DNA of 64,000 nucleotides, taken from assembly GCA_900208305.1 (NCBI GenBank), contig OAPG01000007.1, positions 841,001-905,000 on the forward strand. Reading direction: 5' to 3'. The stretch is from Melanopsichium pennsylvanicum (lineage: Eukaryota > Basidiomycota > Ustilaginomycetes > Ustilaginales). Positions 10,301 through 24,552 of the stretch are shown here, in pieces. A program made the position numbers and the translations under genes. The notes beneath the pieces were generated by a model. The model made no database searches. It saw only the letters and a list, made by a program, of their open reading frames with translations, and was not told the DNA's origin. The stretch's first letter is position 1. Every line of letters begins with the position of its first letter.

Positions 10301-13290
10301 ACCTCGCTGCCGAACACGATGCGATACAGCAGCACGTGCAAGCACTCAGACCCGACGTCGACGTCCTGCTGGAGCGTTTCGCGCAGCGCATGCATTCCGT
10401 GACTCCAAAGAGTGACACCAGTGCTGCCACGCCAGCCGAAGGCTCCGACATTCTCACTCCTTTCCGCGGTCTCTTCCTCCAGCCCGACGCCACAAGTGAC
10501 GAGATCATCGAACGCACCATCGTCCAGAGCGTGATGGAGCGGTCCGATGCTGTTCTGATTCCGGCAGCCGTACGCCTTGTCGATCAGCTTTACCTCGAGG
10601 CTTCCCTGGAAATTGACGAGCGGCATGCCCGCTGGCTCGCTCACCTTGCTACTGGCATGGAGCAGAACACGCACGGCGAGGCTTCTGTGAAAGCGTTCCT
10701 TGGCCTGGTATCCCGCCTTGTGGCCCATGGAACCCTCAATCTGCAGCTTGCGATGGACACGTTCCTGCTGCCTCACCTAGTAGCCTCGGTCCGGCGGATG
10801 ACGGATCCGGCAACGCGGAGCACCGAAGCAGCAGCGTCGTTCCATCTGAACGCTGTCGTCAGCTGCTTGAGCGGCATGTTTGCTAGCAGTCTTGGCGAAG
10901 CGGGCAACGTTTCGTCGTACGAGGACATGCGCGCGTTTGGTGCGCAGACCATGTTGCTTTTTGGGCAAGCCAACCTGCCTTGCCTGTTAAAGGCAGCAAT
11001 CTGCTTGATCTGTGCCTCGGACGAGGCTTCGCCCATCCAGGCCGCGGAAAAGACACGGATCGAAGCGTTCTGGAAAACACTTTTGCGCTCCGAGCCAATG
11101 CAGATCGCCTTTCGCCAAGATCCCCGACTCTGCATGTTGACCATCAGGGACACGTGCAAGTCGATGTGGGGCTGTACTCCATCGCGCGTTATGGATCTCG
11201 CCATGGCTTGTCTCGATCCGACCAGTCTGTTGCTTGGCGATGTCAGCTCTATCGATGCTACTTCGGTCAAAGCCAGACTGGATGGTTGGGATACTGGCGT
11301 GGTGGCAAGCGAGCTCGTCGACATCTTTGAGCGGCTGCAGCTCGTCGAGTCCAGTTTCCAGTCGAGAGCGGATAGCAAGACCAGAGCGTTGGCCTCCGCG
11401 ATCTTTGACGACCTTTTCGTGCGATTGCCCGATCTAGGCGCCCAACTCATACGCGATTGCCAGTCGAGCGGTCTCATCTCGCGCTTCACGGATATAGGTG
11501 TCAAGATCCTGTCGGATAAGATTGTGGCGAGAGCTGAAGCTAGCAAGAACGTTGAACAGCTCAACGCTGTTGAGCAGGTACCAGCAGATGTTGATGGCGC
11601 ACAGGACAGCAGCGAGAATGCTGGTGCAAAGGTCGGGGCTCAAAGCTCGGAAGCACTGCAGAGCACGAGTATGAACATCGCCGACGACGAGATGGGCTCA
11701 CCCGATCCCGAGGTCGATTCGACGTTGCGATCGGTTCTGCGTATGTGCGAGCAGCAGGATGGCTTTGTTTTCAATGCCACTGATGGCGATTCATGCGGCC
11801 GACTCTTGCTGCATATCATCGCTTGCCTCGAGACCACCGTCAGCTGCTCTGCCGATCGCGTTGCCGTCCGAACCTGCGCCTTGCTGCACAGTAGTCCAAC
11901 TTTCCAGCTGTTGCATCTTGTTTTGCGGTTCGGATGTCTTTGGAACGGCTCGATGAAAGCCACTGCGCATCGACTCATCAAGGCGCTGCTGGCTCTGACG
12001 CGTCAAGCTGGGGAAAGGAGTGACAGTGCGAATCAATTTTTGCTTTTGCTCGACTCGTTGGGTTTTGTTCTGGACGAACTTCCGCCGCCGCTTCTGTCGG
12101 CATGTGTGCCAGAAATGGAAACGCAACTGCATCAAGTAGAACTTGCGACGCCAGAGAAAACGGAGAAACTTGAACAACTCTCGTATACGCTGGACAATGC
12201 AATGAAGACGACGACGACGACGTCTGAAAGTGGTTGTTTTGTAGCATCCAGTGCTGGGGCTGCGCTTAAACGAGGATGGTTTACGCCCGGTGGATTGAAT
12301 CCTTGGGAGTGTGCAGAGTACTTGGATGTTCCCCCCACCACAACACCTGGTGGTGGTGGTGGTGGTGGTGCTTCGAGTCGAGGCGGTCTGGGGAAGGTTG
12401 GACAAGTTCAATCTCGTTCATATGCCAATTTAGCAGGAGGAGCACTGAGACCCACAACGCAAGGTGGCGATCATTCATCCAAAACTCGATGCTTACCAGG
12501 CGCACGTACGGGTTGGACCACAAAGCTCTACCTCAATACAGCCATTCCAGTTTCCATGTTGGGACTTCGAGTTACACGAGATTTGGTACCCAACTATACT
12601 TTGCCCGTCTCGTCTTCAATAGCGTGCAACAACAACAACAACTACATCAACATTAATGATGATGCGTCCAATATCACTGGCGCAATTTCGACCGTCTCAT
12701 CAACGAATGCTACTGGTCTTGCCTCACCAAATGCTATGCGGTCTGGATTGGCATTGGTACAAAAACAACAAGTAGAGGGGCAAGAAGCGGAGAAAGAGGA
12801 AGGGGAGAAGGATGAGGATGAGGATGAGGATGGGATGGGGTGTTTACCAATGTTTGTAGAGAGTGAGAGGAGTTATGGGGATGGTAGTGCGGGTGAAACA
12901 GTGTTCTCGAGGGATTTGAGACGAGGGTTATTGGTTCAACCCACTTTTGGTTTTTCTTTTTTGTCATCGTTGAATGATTTTGCGAGTAAGGATAGTGGTA
13001 ATGGGGATATGGGAGAAAGTACGATGACGGTTGTGGATGATGCACGTGGTTGTGATGGGGGTATAATTCCAGTGATTGATTTGACTTGGGATGATGGAGA
13101 TGATGATGAAGTAATGGCTTCTTGTGCACCTGGATCAAAGACACATTGGAACCCAATGAATTCTATGGCTGGTACCAGTGGTGATGGTGGTAGTGGGTCA
13201 TCCACCATTCAAAAAGGGATGGTGAAACAAGCAGATATTAGTATAGCGAGCAATCATGGTCGGAAACGTAGGTTCTCGAAACGCGAATGA
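7393..13290 (+). CDS. MED12: Mediator complex subunit 12 (Med12/Srb8)
   Basis: Subunit of the CDK8 kinase module of Mediator, which in the nucleus regulates RNA polymerase II, largely by blocking Mediator-polymerase contact. The protein is 1965 aa. The N-terminal Med12 motif is recognisable near residues 60-85: an FPTKPNQPEDDM segment then VRKGF, matching the family pattern of a Pro-rich stretch, Glu-Asp and KKGF. The second conserved block, starting near residue 360 (WSYSLSLARHLHAQHLLDR), matches the Med12 LCEWAV-type helical domain. A long helical body follows. The last ~330 residues are low complexity: a Gly run near 12350, an Asn-rich stretch, and an acidic Glu/Asp stretch encoded near 12800-12835. 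Single long exon; the C-terminal part could hide an unrecognised intron but no stop requires one. The start is the first ATG in frame after the CA repeat. Confidence 0.85.
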   Translation: MTSLHSSLLRGGGGSRPTSSSSSNTKRSKHEDDTHLPQPYHQELPPWRPPLHPAAPHHDIPDLFPTKPNQPEDDMSQISVRKGFVPRSYVRNETFSAHDMIYTRLASPDTLRSLSSWMDEVMQRRRQLDKLNVAPTQYKPPSRVTLNEAKLANYVKDLADPNVPLTRLSKSVPHGFRGEKLFEMLWAGGALPTAAAGLNTSYFNPRNNTSTPMPAPLSSASTPAASAHAVSRKSVDISRAVWFIRALGAAELSSFRNKSAAAIVPEITSNLCTWMAKQVAELNLVQAAESSSNAAASPAPDSPSTHLPRTPVAASTSLPRSVAAAHFARIPSNLNPAPSPSTAPTKQVCTVLQNELDEERWTAKWSYSLSLARHLHAQHLLDRSILVRWIVDAFAASNLVQLPFLLELIQEVLVFILRRRCFVRPFLTALLIQIPTLDARLDPTAGGGIRSKLMLLLRIVSESCPDALVSPRLWYEHATTLNQLFNEFNTDAEADPSNSSALHLSQYVEQTVKPRVDRLLLRPQTRAIGKDIKTSPAQSTVSQDLQQHLDIQALDSFDMKTLDRVFLQSTCSRRAKMDRDDALWAPRIETILTWACTDRRSSVVRQYLAATLIEKIRFGVSWEESSEETDQVSLPAFDLEHHTKKTRKINVEPMLIKWLGDVEASLHQSDSGEHVVGGPRKPLLATIQVGSVVVLIGELARRGVFSYTKYLQRLIARGMTASSSCVNNQDEVDASASAPSASASASRDSLHLRLLRSLPLYDQPASVYQQRRQAIYGDRTKETYEDAAQRRALRQLQACLPFAFVDDGEVTQQHPSGATYPKAETRNLDGQLSRLWSASRFVRCKIFRDHLVPAVTARIDSLDGDQLSQISEVLVMADDFEGLAQLLATLLLRPLPDDLARAAFNLVIEFSLVWRSMDIMGTLNQLVRQQLNHSSSVRNDRQAVMASTTLLRLRTLIEGIPIRIHAPALDLAAEHDAIQQHVQALRPDVDVLLERFAQRMHSVTPKSDTSAATPAEGSDILTPFRGLFLQPDATSDEIIERTIVQSVMERSDAVLIPAAVRLVDQLYLEASLEIDERHARWLAHLATGMEQNTHGEASVKAFLGLVSRLVAHGTLNLQLAMDTFLLPHLVASVRRMTDPATRSTEAAASFHLNAVVSCLSGMFASSLGEAGNVSSYEDMRAFGAQTMLLFGQANLPCLLKAAICLICASDEASPIQAAEKTRIEAFWKTLLRSEPMQIAFRQDPRLCMLTIRDTCKSMWGCTPSRVMDLAMACLDPTSLLLGDVSSIDATSVKARLDGWDTGVVASELVDIFERLQLVESSFQSRADSKTRALASAIFDDLFVRLPDLGAQLIRDCQSSGLISRFTDIGVKILSDKIVARAEASKNVEQLNAVEQVPADVDGAQDSSENAGAKVGAQSSEALQSTSMNIADDEMGSPDPEVDSTLRSVLRMCEQQDGFVFNATDGDSCGRLLLHIIACLETTVSCSADRVAVRTCALLHSSPTFQLLHLVLRFGCLWNGSMKATAHRLIKALLALTRQAGERSDSANQFLLLLDSLGFVLDELPPPLLSACVPEMETQLHQVELATPEKTEKLEQLSYTLDNAMKTTTTTSESGCFVASSAGAALKRGWFTPGGLNPWECAEYLDVPPTTTPGGGGGGGASSRGGLGKVGQVQSRSYANLAGGALRPTTQGGDHSSKTRCLPGARTGWTTKLYLNTAIPVSMLGLRVTRDLVPNYTLPVSSSIACNNNNNYININDDASNITGAISTVSSTNATGLASPNAMRSGLALVQKQQVEGQEAEKEEGEKDEDEDEDGMGCLPMFVESERSYGDGSAGETVFSRDLRRGLLVQPTFGFSFLSSLNDFASKDSGNGDMGESTMTVVDDARGCDGGIIPVIDLTWDDGDDDEVMASCAPGSKTHWNPMNSMAGTSGDGGSGSSTIQKGMVKQADISIASNHGRKRRFSKRE

Positions 13291-13843
13291 TTTTGAAAGA
13301 ATAAATGTCAAGTTGATCCAAATTAGATTTTACTGTTACTCTATGTGTGTGTGTGTGTGTTGTGACACTGATGAAAAAATAGAGTTGGAAATAATTTGGG
13401 TTTTGAAAACGATTGAAAGTTGGGTGGAAATGGTTTGGACGATGGATGGAAGAAGAATTGAGTGTTAAAAATGTAGTAGTAAAATTGGAAGTATTTAAAT
13501 CATTTTATGGTAGAAAGAGAAAAAAAAAAAAAAAAAGGATGTTAGGTAAAAGCGGTATCAATTTGATTCTTTCACTCTTGAGGTTTGGTTGATAAAAAGA
13601 AAAGAAAAAGAAAAAGAAGTTTAAATTTATATTTCTGTTGTTCTTGTTTTGCAATTTTTTCAAATCCAAACAACTGTACAGCACGGACCGAAATTGTTGT
13701 ACAAAATCCAAGTAAGAATTTTTTTCTTTATTCGATTTCATGTTTGATCAGACAGACAAAAAGAGAGAGAAAGAGAAAGAGATTGTGGTCGGGGAAACAA
13801 TAACTTTTCAAAGATCGTTATGATGTAGAGAATTTGAATGATA
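13291..13843. other. Convergent intergenic region MED12/ARPC4
   Basis: Between two gene 3' ends. AT-rich, with a GTGTGT run at about 13344-13360, a run of A at 13519-13536 and GA-rich simple sequence at about 13757-13785. No coding signal. Confidence 0.55.
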
Positions 13844-14729
13844 TTATGCAAACTAGTGATGATTGCATCCAACGATTGACAAGGAACAAAAAGGGGAAAA
13901 GAGGGTAGGGGGGCGGGGAAAATAGTAAGCAAACATAATCATAATATTATTTTCCTCGTGTTTCGTATCCTCTTCGTAACTGCTAACACCAGGCAAGAAA
14001 AAACTTACTGTAGAAAGATACGACTCTGCAACAATCCTTGCTCTTGCATTAATCGACAACTTCATTTCCGAAATTTCTTTATCCACCTCCTCCATAAACT
14101 GAATGATGAAATCCACCAATTTGTGTTTCAACATGGTTTCACTATGAGCGTTTGTGATGAGAAAACTGATATCGTACCCCTTGACCGGTTTTCGCCTTAG
14201 AATTACAAACGATTCCGCCCTTTGCATTAAAAACCGAGTGAACTTGTGCGCTAGAATTCGTTCAATTTCATCCGCCTGTTTGATCTTGATAGAAATACGA
14301 ATCGAATTCACACTAGGTTCGATCAAAACCTTTTCATTCTCGTTGCGAGAAATCGTCAATGGGGTCAGAAGCACTTCGCGAGATGAAGCAGCTTCGATTT
14401 CGGGTACATTGTGCCTTTCAACGGTTTGAGATCCAAAGTTTTCCAAAGTGAGCGCCGCAGTGAGCGTGCTACGTACGCACGCTAGGTATGGGCGAAGTGT
14501 GTTGGACTGTAAGACCAGATTTGCATGAAGTCAATTGAATGAACCAAGGGAGGGAGATGTTCAAGGTGTGTGGGAAGAGATATAGAAGCAAGATTCGATG
14601 GTAAAAGGGGGATGATGAGGTTGCGAAACAAAGCGGGGTAAAAGTGGATATGTATGAGTGTATCTTTCAAAGCGATGAAATGTTGTATGGACGATGGATG
14701 ATGGGATGGATGGATGGTTGACTTACCAT
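13844..14729 (-). CDS. ARPC4: Arp2/3 complex 20-kDa subunit (ARPC4), spliced
   Basis: Structural core subunit of the Arp2/3 complex, which nucleates branched actin filaments, for example at endocytic patches. Three exons on the minus strand: 14729-14727 (the ATG alone), 14506-14009 and 13852-13844. Introns are 14726-14507 (donor GTAAGT directly after ATG, acceptor TTACAG) and 14008-13853 (donor GTAAGT, acceptor CACTAG). Total is 510 nt, 169 aa, against 168 in human. Conserved blocks are very clear: [61 protein letters not shown] and [14 protein letters not shown]. The last exon gives the C-terminal FA after YLST, aligning with the Phe that ends the human protein. Without splicing the frame runs on into intron 2 and would mispredict the C-terminus. 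Confidence 0.93.
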
Positions 14730-15722
14730 GATGAATCCAGATCCGAGTCAATTGTTCTGTATATGTGTGCGTACAATGTTTCTATGTGATTGAGTTGTGA
14801 CTCGTCGTCGTCGTCGTTGATTGATCTGTGTTGGTTGTGTTTGAGCTTTGGCTTTTCGATTGCGCACGTTGTTCTCGGTGGATTTGCGGATTCAGAGCTG
14901 GTGCCCAAACTAAGCGTTATTATCCAACAAAATCGCAATGAAGGGGTATCAGTTGTGATGGTGGTGATAGATGTGATGGTGGTGATAGATGTGATGGTAG
15001 AAAAGGATCAAAAGCGAAGGTTGGGTTAGGATAATTGATGGATGTACCGTATACTTTACAGTAATTTACGGTATGCTGTGCTGACCGCCGCGTGCGTGCC
15101 CAAAGTGTGAGAAAAAGAGATGGAGAGACACGAGACTGTGTGGAGAGATGCAGCTCTTCTCGGCTGAGGTTGGCTCGTGCTCTGAACCCATGCTCATCGC
15201 GCATCGGGCTCATCTTTTCGTACGAGATTATAAACTTGAAATCAACACCAATTTAGCGAGACATGAACCTCCCGCGTCTCTGCTCACTCCTTCCAAAAAC
15301 CTCGCTGGCGACTCGATCCAAACACAAAGAAAGATCTTGTTTCATTCACAAAACCTTTCATGGCTATCAACTTGAGCAAACCAAGTATCACTGATCACAC
15401 TAAGTAGCGCATCGAGATCTGTTAGTTCCACTCTCGGATCCAATGACTTTCAACACCGACTCACAACAAAATACAAAGACAAAAACAAAAACAAAAACAA
15501 AAACAAAGAAAGAGGATCGTAAAAATGCATCTTGTTCTGATTCGGTAAGAGAAGATATGGATTAAGGTGCGTGTGTGTACAAATGTTGTAAATTTTCCAC
15601 AGTCTTGAAATCCTCTGCAAGGATTGGGTAACAACGGAAATCTGCAAACTAAAAACCAGGGACAAGGTATCCTATTACAATAAATACCTTTTCGTGGTTT
15701 GGTTCGGATTTGGTTCGGATTT
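14730..15722. other. ARPC4 upstream region / phosphate carrier 3' flank
   Basis: Contains the ARPC4 promoter and leader. Visible structure: a GTC run at 14804-14817, tandem GTGATGGTGGTGATAGAT units at about 14956-14998, an inverted pair ACCGTA...TACGGT enclosing TACAGTAA at about 15045-15072, and an ACAAAA run at about 15478-15508. No gene is seen. Confidence 0.5.
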
Positions 15723-17168
15723 TTAGGCCTTGGAGATCTCGACAGTGTTGGTGGCACCGAGAGCGCTCTTGAGCTGACCATAGATGGCAAACTGACCAGC
15801 GGTGATGGAACCGACCATGACCAGACGAGTGGTCAAACCACCAAACAGACCACGAACACCAAGCTCACCCGCCATCTTTGTGATCCTACCCGTAATAGTC
15901 TCACCAGGAGCAGCCTTCTGCTTGTTGATCTTGCTCAACAAGGTATCAGCAGGCTGAGAGATGGTGGCAGCAGCGAAACCTGCGATCAAACCCGAACCAA
16001 GGTTGAGCATGGTAGCCTCACCTCCGCTGAGCTCCGACTTGGGCTTTCCGTACGTCTGAATGGCCTTTTCGAGCACCACCTCCATGGTGGCAAACTTGGC
16101 CATATTGTAAGGAATCTGCTTGAACAGAATGGGACCGAAACCGGCGTAGAATCCACCTAGACCCTCCTCACGAGCGATCCTGAGGAAAGCGGGCGCAAGT
16201 CCGTTGGCGAAAGTGGGCTGAGATACCAGACGGATACGCGTAGCCTCGAGAGGGCACAGAGCAATGTCGGCGAAGAACTCGGCGATGGCAGACGCACCAA
16301 GGTAGATAGCCATGCGGTTCTTGACGGCAGTGTCGTTGTCCATCTGAGAAACAAGTACCTTCTTGAAGAGCTCGTAACCACCAAACTTGAAACCACCCTG
16401 GAGGAAGTAACCGAGCACAGTGGGGCCGAGACCGGTAAGGAGAGCACCCGCACCTTCCTTGGCAACCACCTGACGGAAACCGCCAATCATACCCTTGTTG
16501 TAAACGGTGGGCTCGAGTTGGATACGGGTCTTGACCACATCAATCGGAGTAACGGCACCGTGGGTGAGGGAGCTGCAAACAAAGTAAAACAATGACAACA
16601 TTGTTAGTAAAGATTGCTTTTGAGCGCTATTTCTTGACAAACGGCATCAATTTCGAGATCGTTTCGCATGGCAATCTCGAATGTGGCATACTGCCAAAAA
16701 AAAAAAAAAGTGCCGGGTGAGCAGCAATTGGACAAGTCTGGTTTCGGCTGGCTTTCATGTACTGCAGCTTGTTCCTCACTCTTTCTGAGCACAGCGTTCT
16801 AATGTCTACTCGTTGTGACCACCAATTTTCCACGAGTGAACCGTGATGACACTACGATTTCGAGTGTATTGTAGCTTCCGCTGTCCAACATCGACTTGAA
16901 CGCATGGTGCATACCAGATCACAGCCCCCTTCTGAATACTGCCATGTGACCAAATGACACGAATTTGGTGTTGTTGCTTTGGAGAAAGAGGAAAAGAGAG
17001 AAAAAGACAAGGAGAGATTGTGGATTGGAGAAGCACTTACCAGCAAAGCGCACCGGCGAGGAAGAACCTCGAGTAGAGGTCGACACCCTGAGGACCGGGC
17101 TTGACGGCCTCGGCGACCGAGTGGATGGGGTAGGTACCCTTGGTGAAACGTTCAGTGAAGGTGGCCAT
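15723..17168 (-). CDS. MIR1: Mitochondrial phosphate carrier (SLC25 family), spliced
   Basis: Imports inorganic phosphate into the mitochondrial matrix for ATP synthesis; inner membrane. Two exons: 17168-17041 and 16572-15723, with a 468-nt intron (donor GTAAGT, acceptor TTTGCAG). The product is 325 aa, normal for the family. Three SLC25 repeats are visible, each with a PX[DE]XX[KR]-type signature: [19 protein letters not shown] and PADTLLSKI. Spliced exon 1 supplies [17 protein letters not shown] and the first helix start (FFLAGALC), which joins in frame to SLTHGAVTP. The unspliced frame begins with a spurious stretch from the intron. Nearest relatives by motif are Mir1/Pic2; I use the MIR1 name for function, not proven orthology. 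ATP synthase gamma, its functional partner, is also in this window but 44 kb away. Confidence 0.92.
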
Positions 17169-18297
17169 TTTGTGTTCTGCTATGTCTTCGAAACAAAAAG
17201 GAAGACGAAGAGGATAATAGGGTCAGATGAAAGGAGAGGTGGTGGTGACGAGAAGAAAGGATATTTCCGTGCGCACAGTGTCTGTCTGTCTCAATTCTCT
17301 CACTCTCTCCGATTGTGTGTTGTGCTGTGCTGTGGTTGTTTTGTGTGTGCGTGTGTGTGTGTGTGGTTCGATGACGCCGTGCACACTTGTGGAAACTTGC
17401 GTTAGGGGAGGACAGCGAGGATTTACAACACTGATTTCTTGCAGTCTGTGTGTCAAGTTTTTAGTCTCTCAGAGTGATTGTGTATCTCTCTTTCTCTCTC
17501 CCTTTTGCGGTCTTCTCGATCCGAGAAAAAGCACACAAATTCACAAATTCAACTGTTGAGGGATCCATCGCTCGCTGCAAATTCGCAGTTTCTGATTTGA
17601 TTTCAAAGAGCTCGCGACAAAACTTGAACTTTTTGTTTTCGTGTATTATTTAAGAATTTGGCTTCAAAACGGTTGTAATGAATTATAGGTTTCAATCAAG
17701 ATTCGGAATCTAGAAAATTTGAGAATGGTGTGTGTTCCGAATATGGCCGTAAGTTACCATAGCTCTCTTTCTACCCTTCTTGTCATGGTTGGCTGATGAG
17801 AACGTGGACAGACGCTGTTCACCATCGCACGCTGTCTCGTTTGCACTCTCGCTTGCCCCAAATGCCCAATACAGGACCTCATTGAACCGCTTTGGATCAA
17901 TTCAAAACCTTGATGACAGTCAGAAAGAGCCTTGTTTGAGCAATATTCTGAGATCTGATGATTCTCACAAGAGCAGGAAAAGTGACAACGAACTCAAGTC
18001 GCGACCATGGAGAGATCCGGCGAAATTGAGTCAAGTGTTGTTGTTGATTCAAGTTCGCTCTCCCTTTGTTCTCTCTGTGCTGTAATCGATAGAAATGCCG
18101 ATCGATGCTGATTAGAATTGTAATCGGAAGAGAGCTGATCGGTGATGAGACACAACAAAATTAAATTAATCTTCTGGGGATGGTAGCAAAACAAGTCTAA
18201 CAAACATCAAAATCCTGCATGCTCGATTCAAGAGCACCATTTTTCTTTTTTCTTTTTCTTTTTTTGAGACTTTGAGACGAAACTTGTCAAGATCTGC

Positions 18298-18352
18298 AAA
18301 AGCCGCTGTCGAATAGAGTGGCTTCGACAGAGTGGCTTCGACAGCGGCTTTT
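18298..18352. repeat. Perfect 16-bp inverted repeat (hairpin) with internal tandem copy
   Basis: Arms 18298-18313 (AAAAGCCGCTGTCGAA) and 18337-18352 are exact reverse complements. The 23-nt loop repeats part of the right arm (GTGGCTTCGACAG). The right arm ends in TTTT. No coding frame uses it. Confidence 0.85.
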
Positions 18353-19526
18353 CTCGACCAAAGGCGAAAGAAGAAAGGACTCCGCAAATTCCACTTTTCT
18401 TGGCGAGACCTTTGCGACAGGGCACAACTCTACGCCCCGCTCCCACTCCGCATTTGGGAACACAGTAAATTTATTTACATATCCGAGCATTCCCTGTTCC
18501 TCCTAAATATATAGTCACTTCTTTTGCCGACTGTTCTGCCGGGATCCAAGAGACGTGAAGCATAGCCGTGCAGCCATGTCATGGACGCCGTTTGCCAGCG
18601 CAAATGGTGACCAAAAACTAAAATTAAAAATGGCGCCTTACCCTCGCATACGATCAAGGTTTGAGACGTACTGTAATACTTTGGTGGATACGGTTCAAAT
18701 GCAGTAACGGTGGACACAACTGTGAATCAGACAATAATGAGGTGATTTTAGCCTACCAGGCCAAGACATCCAAACGAGATCTACGGTCAAGATTGTGTTG
18801 GTTTGGTACACAACATTGTGCTAAACTTTTCACGACATATCCAAGAGCATGAACAAAGCCACAAACACCATGTCAAAAGGCAAATCACAGCAATACACAA
18901 TAAGCTGAGCTAATCTAAGCTACCAATTTCAACAACGATGCGCCTACGTTGGTTACGTTGCTGCAAAGCAAAAAGGCAGGATTTCTGACCCTCGCATAGA
19001 GGACCTTTTCTCCCTGCAGAATACATTTGTTAGCGGTAAATAGTGAGCTATCAAGACCACGTCTACAGTATTTTCCCTTCTCGACTTTCAAGGCCTTGAA
19101 GCGCTCCTATGCAACCACCCTAGCTCTGGAAGCTGGTGTCAGCAAAAAAATGACCCCCAGTAGTATGTTGGTCTTGGTTCATGGCTACTGGATAACCGGG
19201 ACGGACGGTAGAGCAAAGTGGCGCTTGACTCTGGTGGATCGACAGAGTGACAAGGCACCAGAGTGCGACTCTGTGAAACACGTCTTGCATTTGCTTGTGT
19301 GGACCTGCGTAGAAGCGATCGTCCTCTTTTTCCCCTCTCTCTTTCAAGACACAGCCGCAGATTTCACAGGCGATTGTGACTAGTACAGCCGCAGAATAGA
19401 TTTACTGTAGCAGAAAAATTAAGAATGAGCGTCCCTTTAACTGCACTCCTGCGTTGCTGCAAAGTTCATCATCCGTCTCCTCCTTAGCCGAGACATATTT
19501 CGTCCCTAGACCCTGCTCAGCTCCCA

Positions 19527-19558
19527 TGAGCAGTGAGCAGTGAGCAGTGAGCAGTGAA
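19527..19558. repeat. 7-bp tandem repeat
   Basis: About four and a half copies of GAGCAGT in a row. Simple tandem repeat in the pyrimidine-rich upstream region. Confidence 0.85.
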
Positions 19559-21336
19559 CTCTGCCTCGCTTGAGTCTAAAATGGTCCCGCTTCGCTTCTA
19601 CGTTTTTGGCGCTGAGACAAGCCTGGGAACGGGAACGGAATTGCAACTGTCTCAATTGCAGACGATCAAATCTTGGCCGCAAATGCATTTGGCCCGCTCA
19701 AAGAGTTTGCCGTCCAGCTCACCATCACTCGTCCATTATTGCCAAACGCTCTCATCACCCTCTCATCAGCCTTGCCCAAAAAAAACATGCAATCGTCTCT
19801 TTCCTTGGCCACAGCTGCATCCTCTTCCCCATCCTGCTGGGCTAGCTCGCCCGCATCCCAGTCCGCGGGTCGGCTATTCACATCAACCCTCACACTTCCG
19901 CTGCTGTTGTCGACCCCTTGAATTTTACTGCTCTTCAACAATCGTTCATGCAGTTTGCCGATCTTCAACCCACAAGAAAGCGTTACTGGCGTTTGCGGCT
20001 CTCGTCAATTCTACTACTCAAACCCACACCAGCTCACGGTCTTCACTGCACGAGCACGGTGCTCTTCGTCCACATCCTGCATGGCGGCTCACTGTAATCT
20101 GGCTGGTCAGAGTTTGTCCGCTTTTTCTCAAACTGGAGGCGATCGATTTCCTCCTCCCTCGCTACCATCATACGTCCGCTTTCGGAAATTCAACCCAACT
20201 GCAACTCCTGTGTCACTTGACGCTTCCTCCTCGCGCACTCGGCTCCCACAATAAACCTTTTCAAGCTGTCTTCCGCGCATTGCACCCTCACCACAGCCTG
20301 CTAAGGGCAGGAGACGCTCCGTCGGGTTCCCGTAAACCGGTCACCTGTCCACCAGTGCGTCTTGCTTCCAACCCAACCCTTCTCTTGCGTCTTGCTTCTG
20401 AGACATTCAGTCTTTGCAGATGCTTGTCGGCCAATCCCTCCACTCCTTGCTTGTCACGTCTTGAGACACCTTCGCTTGCGCCACACGGGCGTCGTTTACG
20501 TCTTCCATGTCCTTTCGCTCTCCTCATCGTCTTGCTGCTGCAGTATCTGGGTCAGGCGGGGTGGGACACGTCTCCTACAAAGCCTTTATTTCTAAAAGGC
20601 GCTCAGCCGTACAGATGCCCAACTGAGGCCCACACATACAAGCATAGCCCTTCTCACGCAGCTTTGCCAACCAATTGACCATCGGTACGTGTTTGCTATG
20701 TTATAGCGGCTCGCAGAGGCATTCACACGCCCCCTTGACTCGGTGCCGCAGTGTCTCTGCCGTCTCGTCTATGCTTCTCGCTTCGTCGCTCGTGCATCGA
20801 CGATTGAACGCAAACTTGATCCGCTAAGCCTCGCAACTCTTTTGTTTAGCTTGGTCGCCTTTTCTCGATGGTATCGTGCCGTTTTTGAAGGTGCGACCTA
20901 TTATGCTTTGCCTCAAAGTCAGCTGTTCTGTCACAGTCTCACATAAGCTCAATCCTGACTCTCTCAGCTCGATCGAGCGGCTCTTGACACGACTACCGAG
21001 AGGGCCGACAAGCGGCATTATGCCTGACCATGACCATTACCAAGGCGTCCCATCCGTGGTTTTTAGCTCTGCCTCTCTTACTGCTCTCCGACACTGGCTC
21101 AGCAAGATATGAAGTTCTGACTCCCTCCGACGACAAAATCACCTTTGCCCACACTCCGGATAACGATATAAGCCAGATCTCCCATCGCTTTCTGATCCCC
21201 CCAAAATCTTTCCTCATCAATTCCTTCTTCTCCTACCTTCTCTTTACGAGCCCCTCTTGCCTTTGGCGCATTGATTCCTTGATCTCTCTCCTCTCTCTTC
21301 TTCACACTTCACACCACAACTCTATAGTAAGACGGA

Positions 21337-24552
<3,216 letters not shown>

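Larger units (their letters stand above)
17169..21336. other. 4.2-kb gene-free region upstream of the repetitive secreted protein
   Basis: Divergent space between the phosphate carrier and the Gly/Asn-rich secreted protein. The left part has a TG run (17341-17364). From about 19,650 to 21,330 the plus strand is markedly pyrimidine-rich, which keeps plus-strand frames open (up to 374 codons) with Pro/Ser/Leu/His-rich translations that resemble no protein family. I read this as a long promoter/leader rather than genes. A 16-bp-arm hairpin (18298-18352) and a 7-bp tandem repeat (19527-19558) are listed separately. Unrecognised small genes or non-coding RNAs cannot be excluded. Confidence 0.5.

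Noticed and set aside
19554..20678. 374-codon plus-strand ORF
   Set aside because: Pro/Ser/Leu/His-rich translation of a pyrimidine-rich leader, no ATG at the stated opening and no family resemblance.
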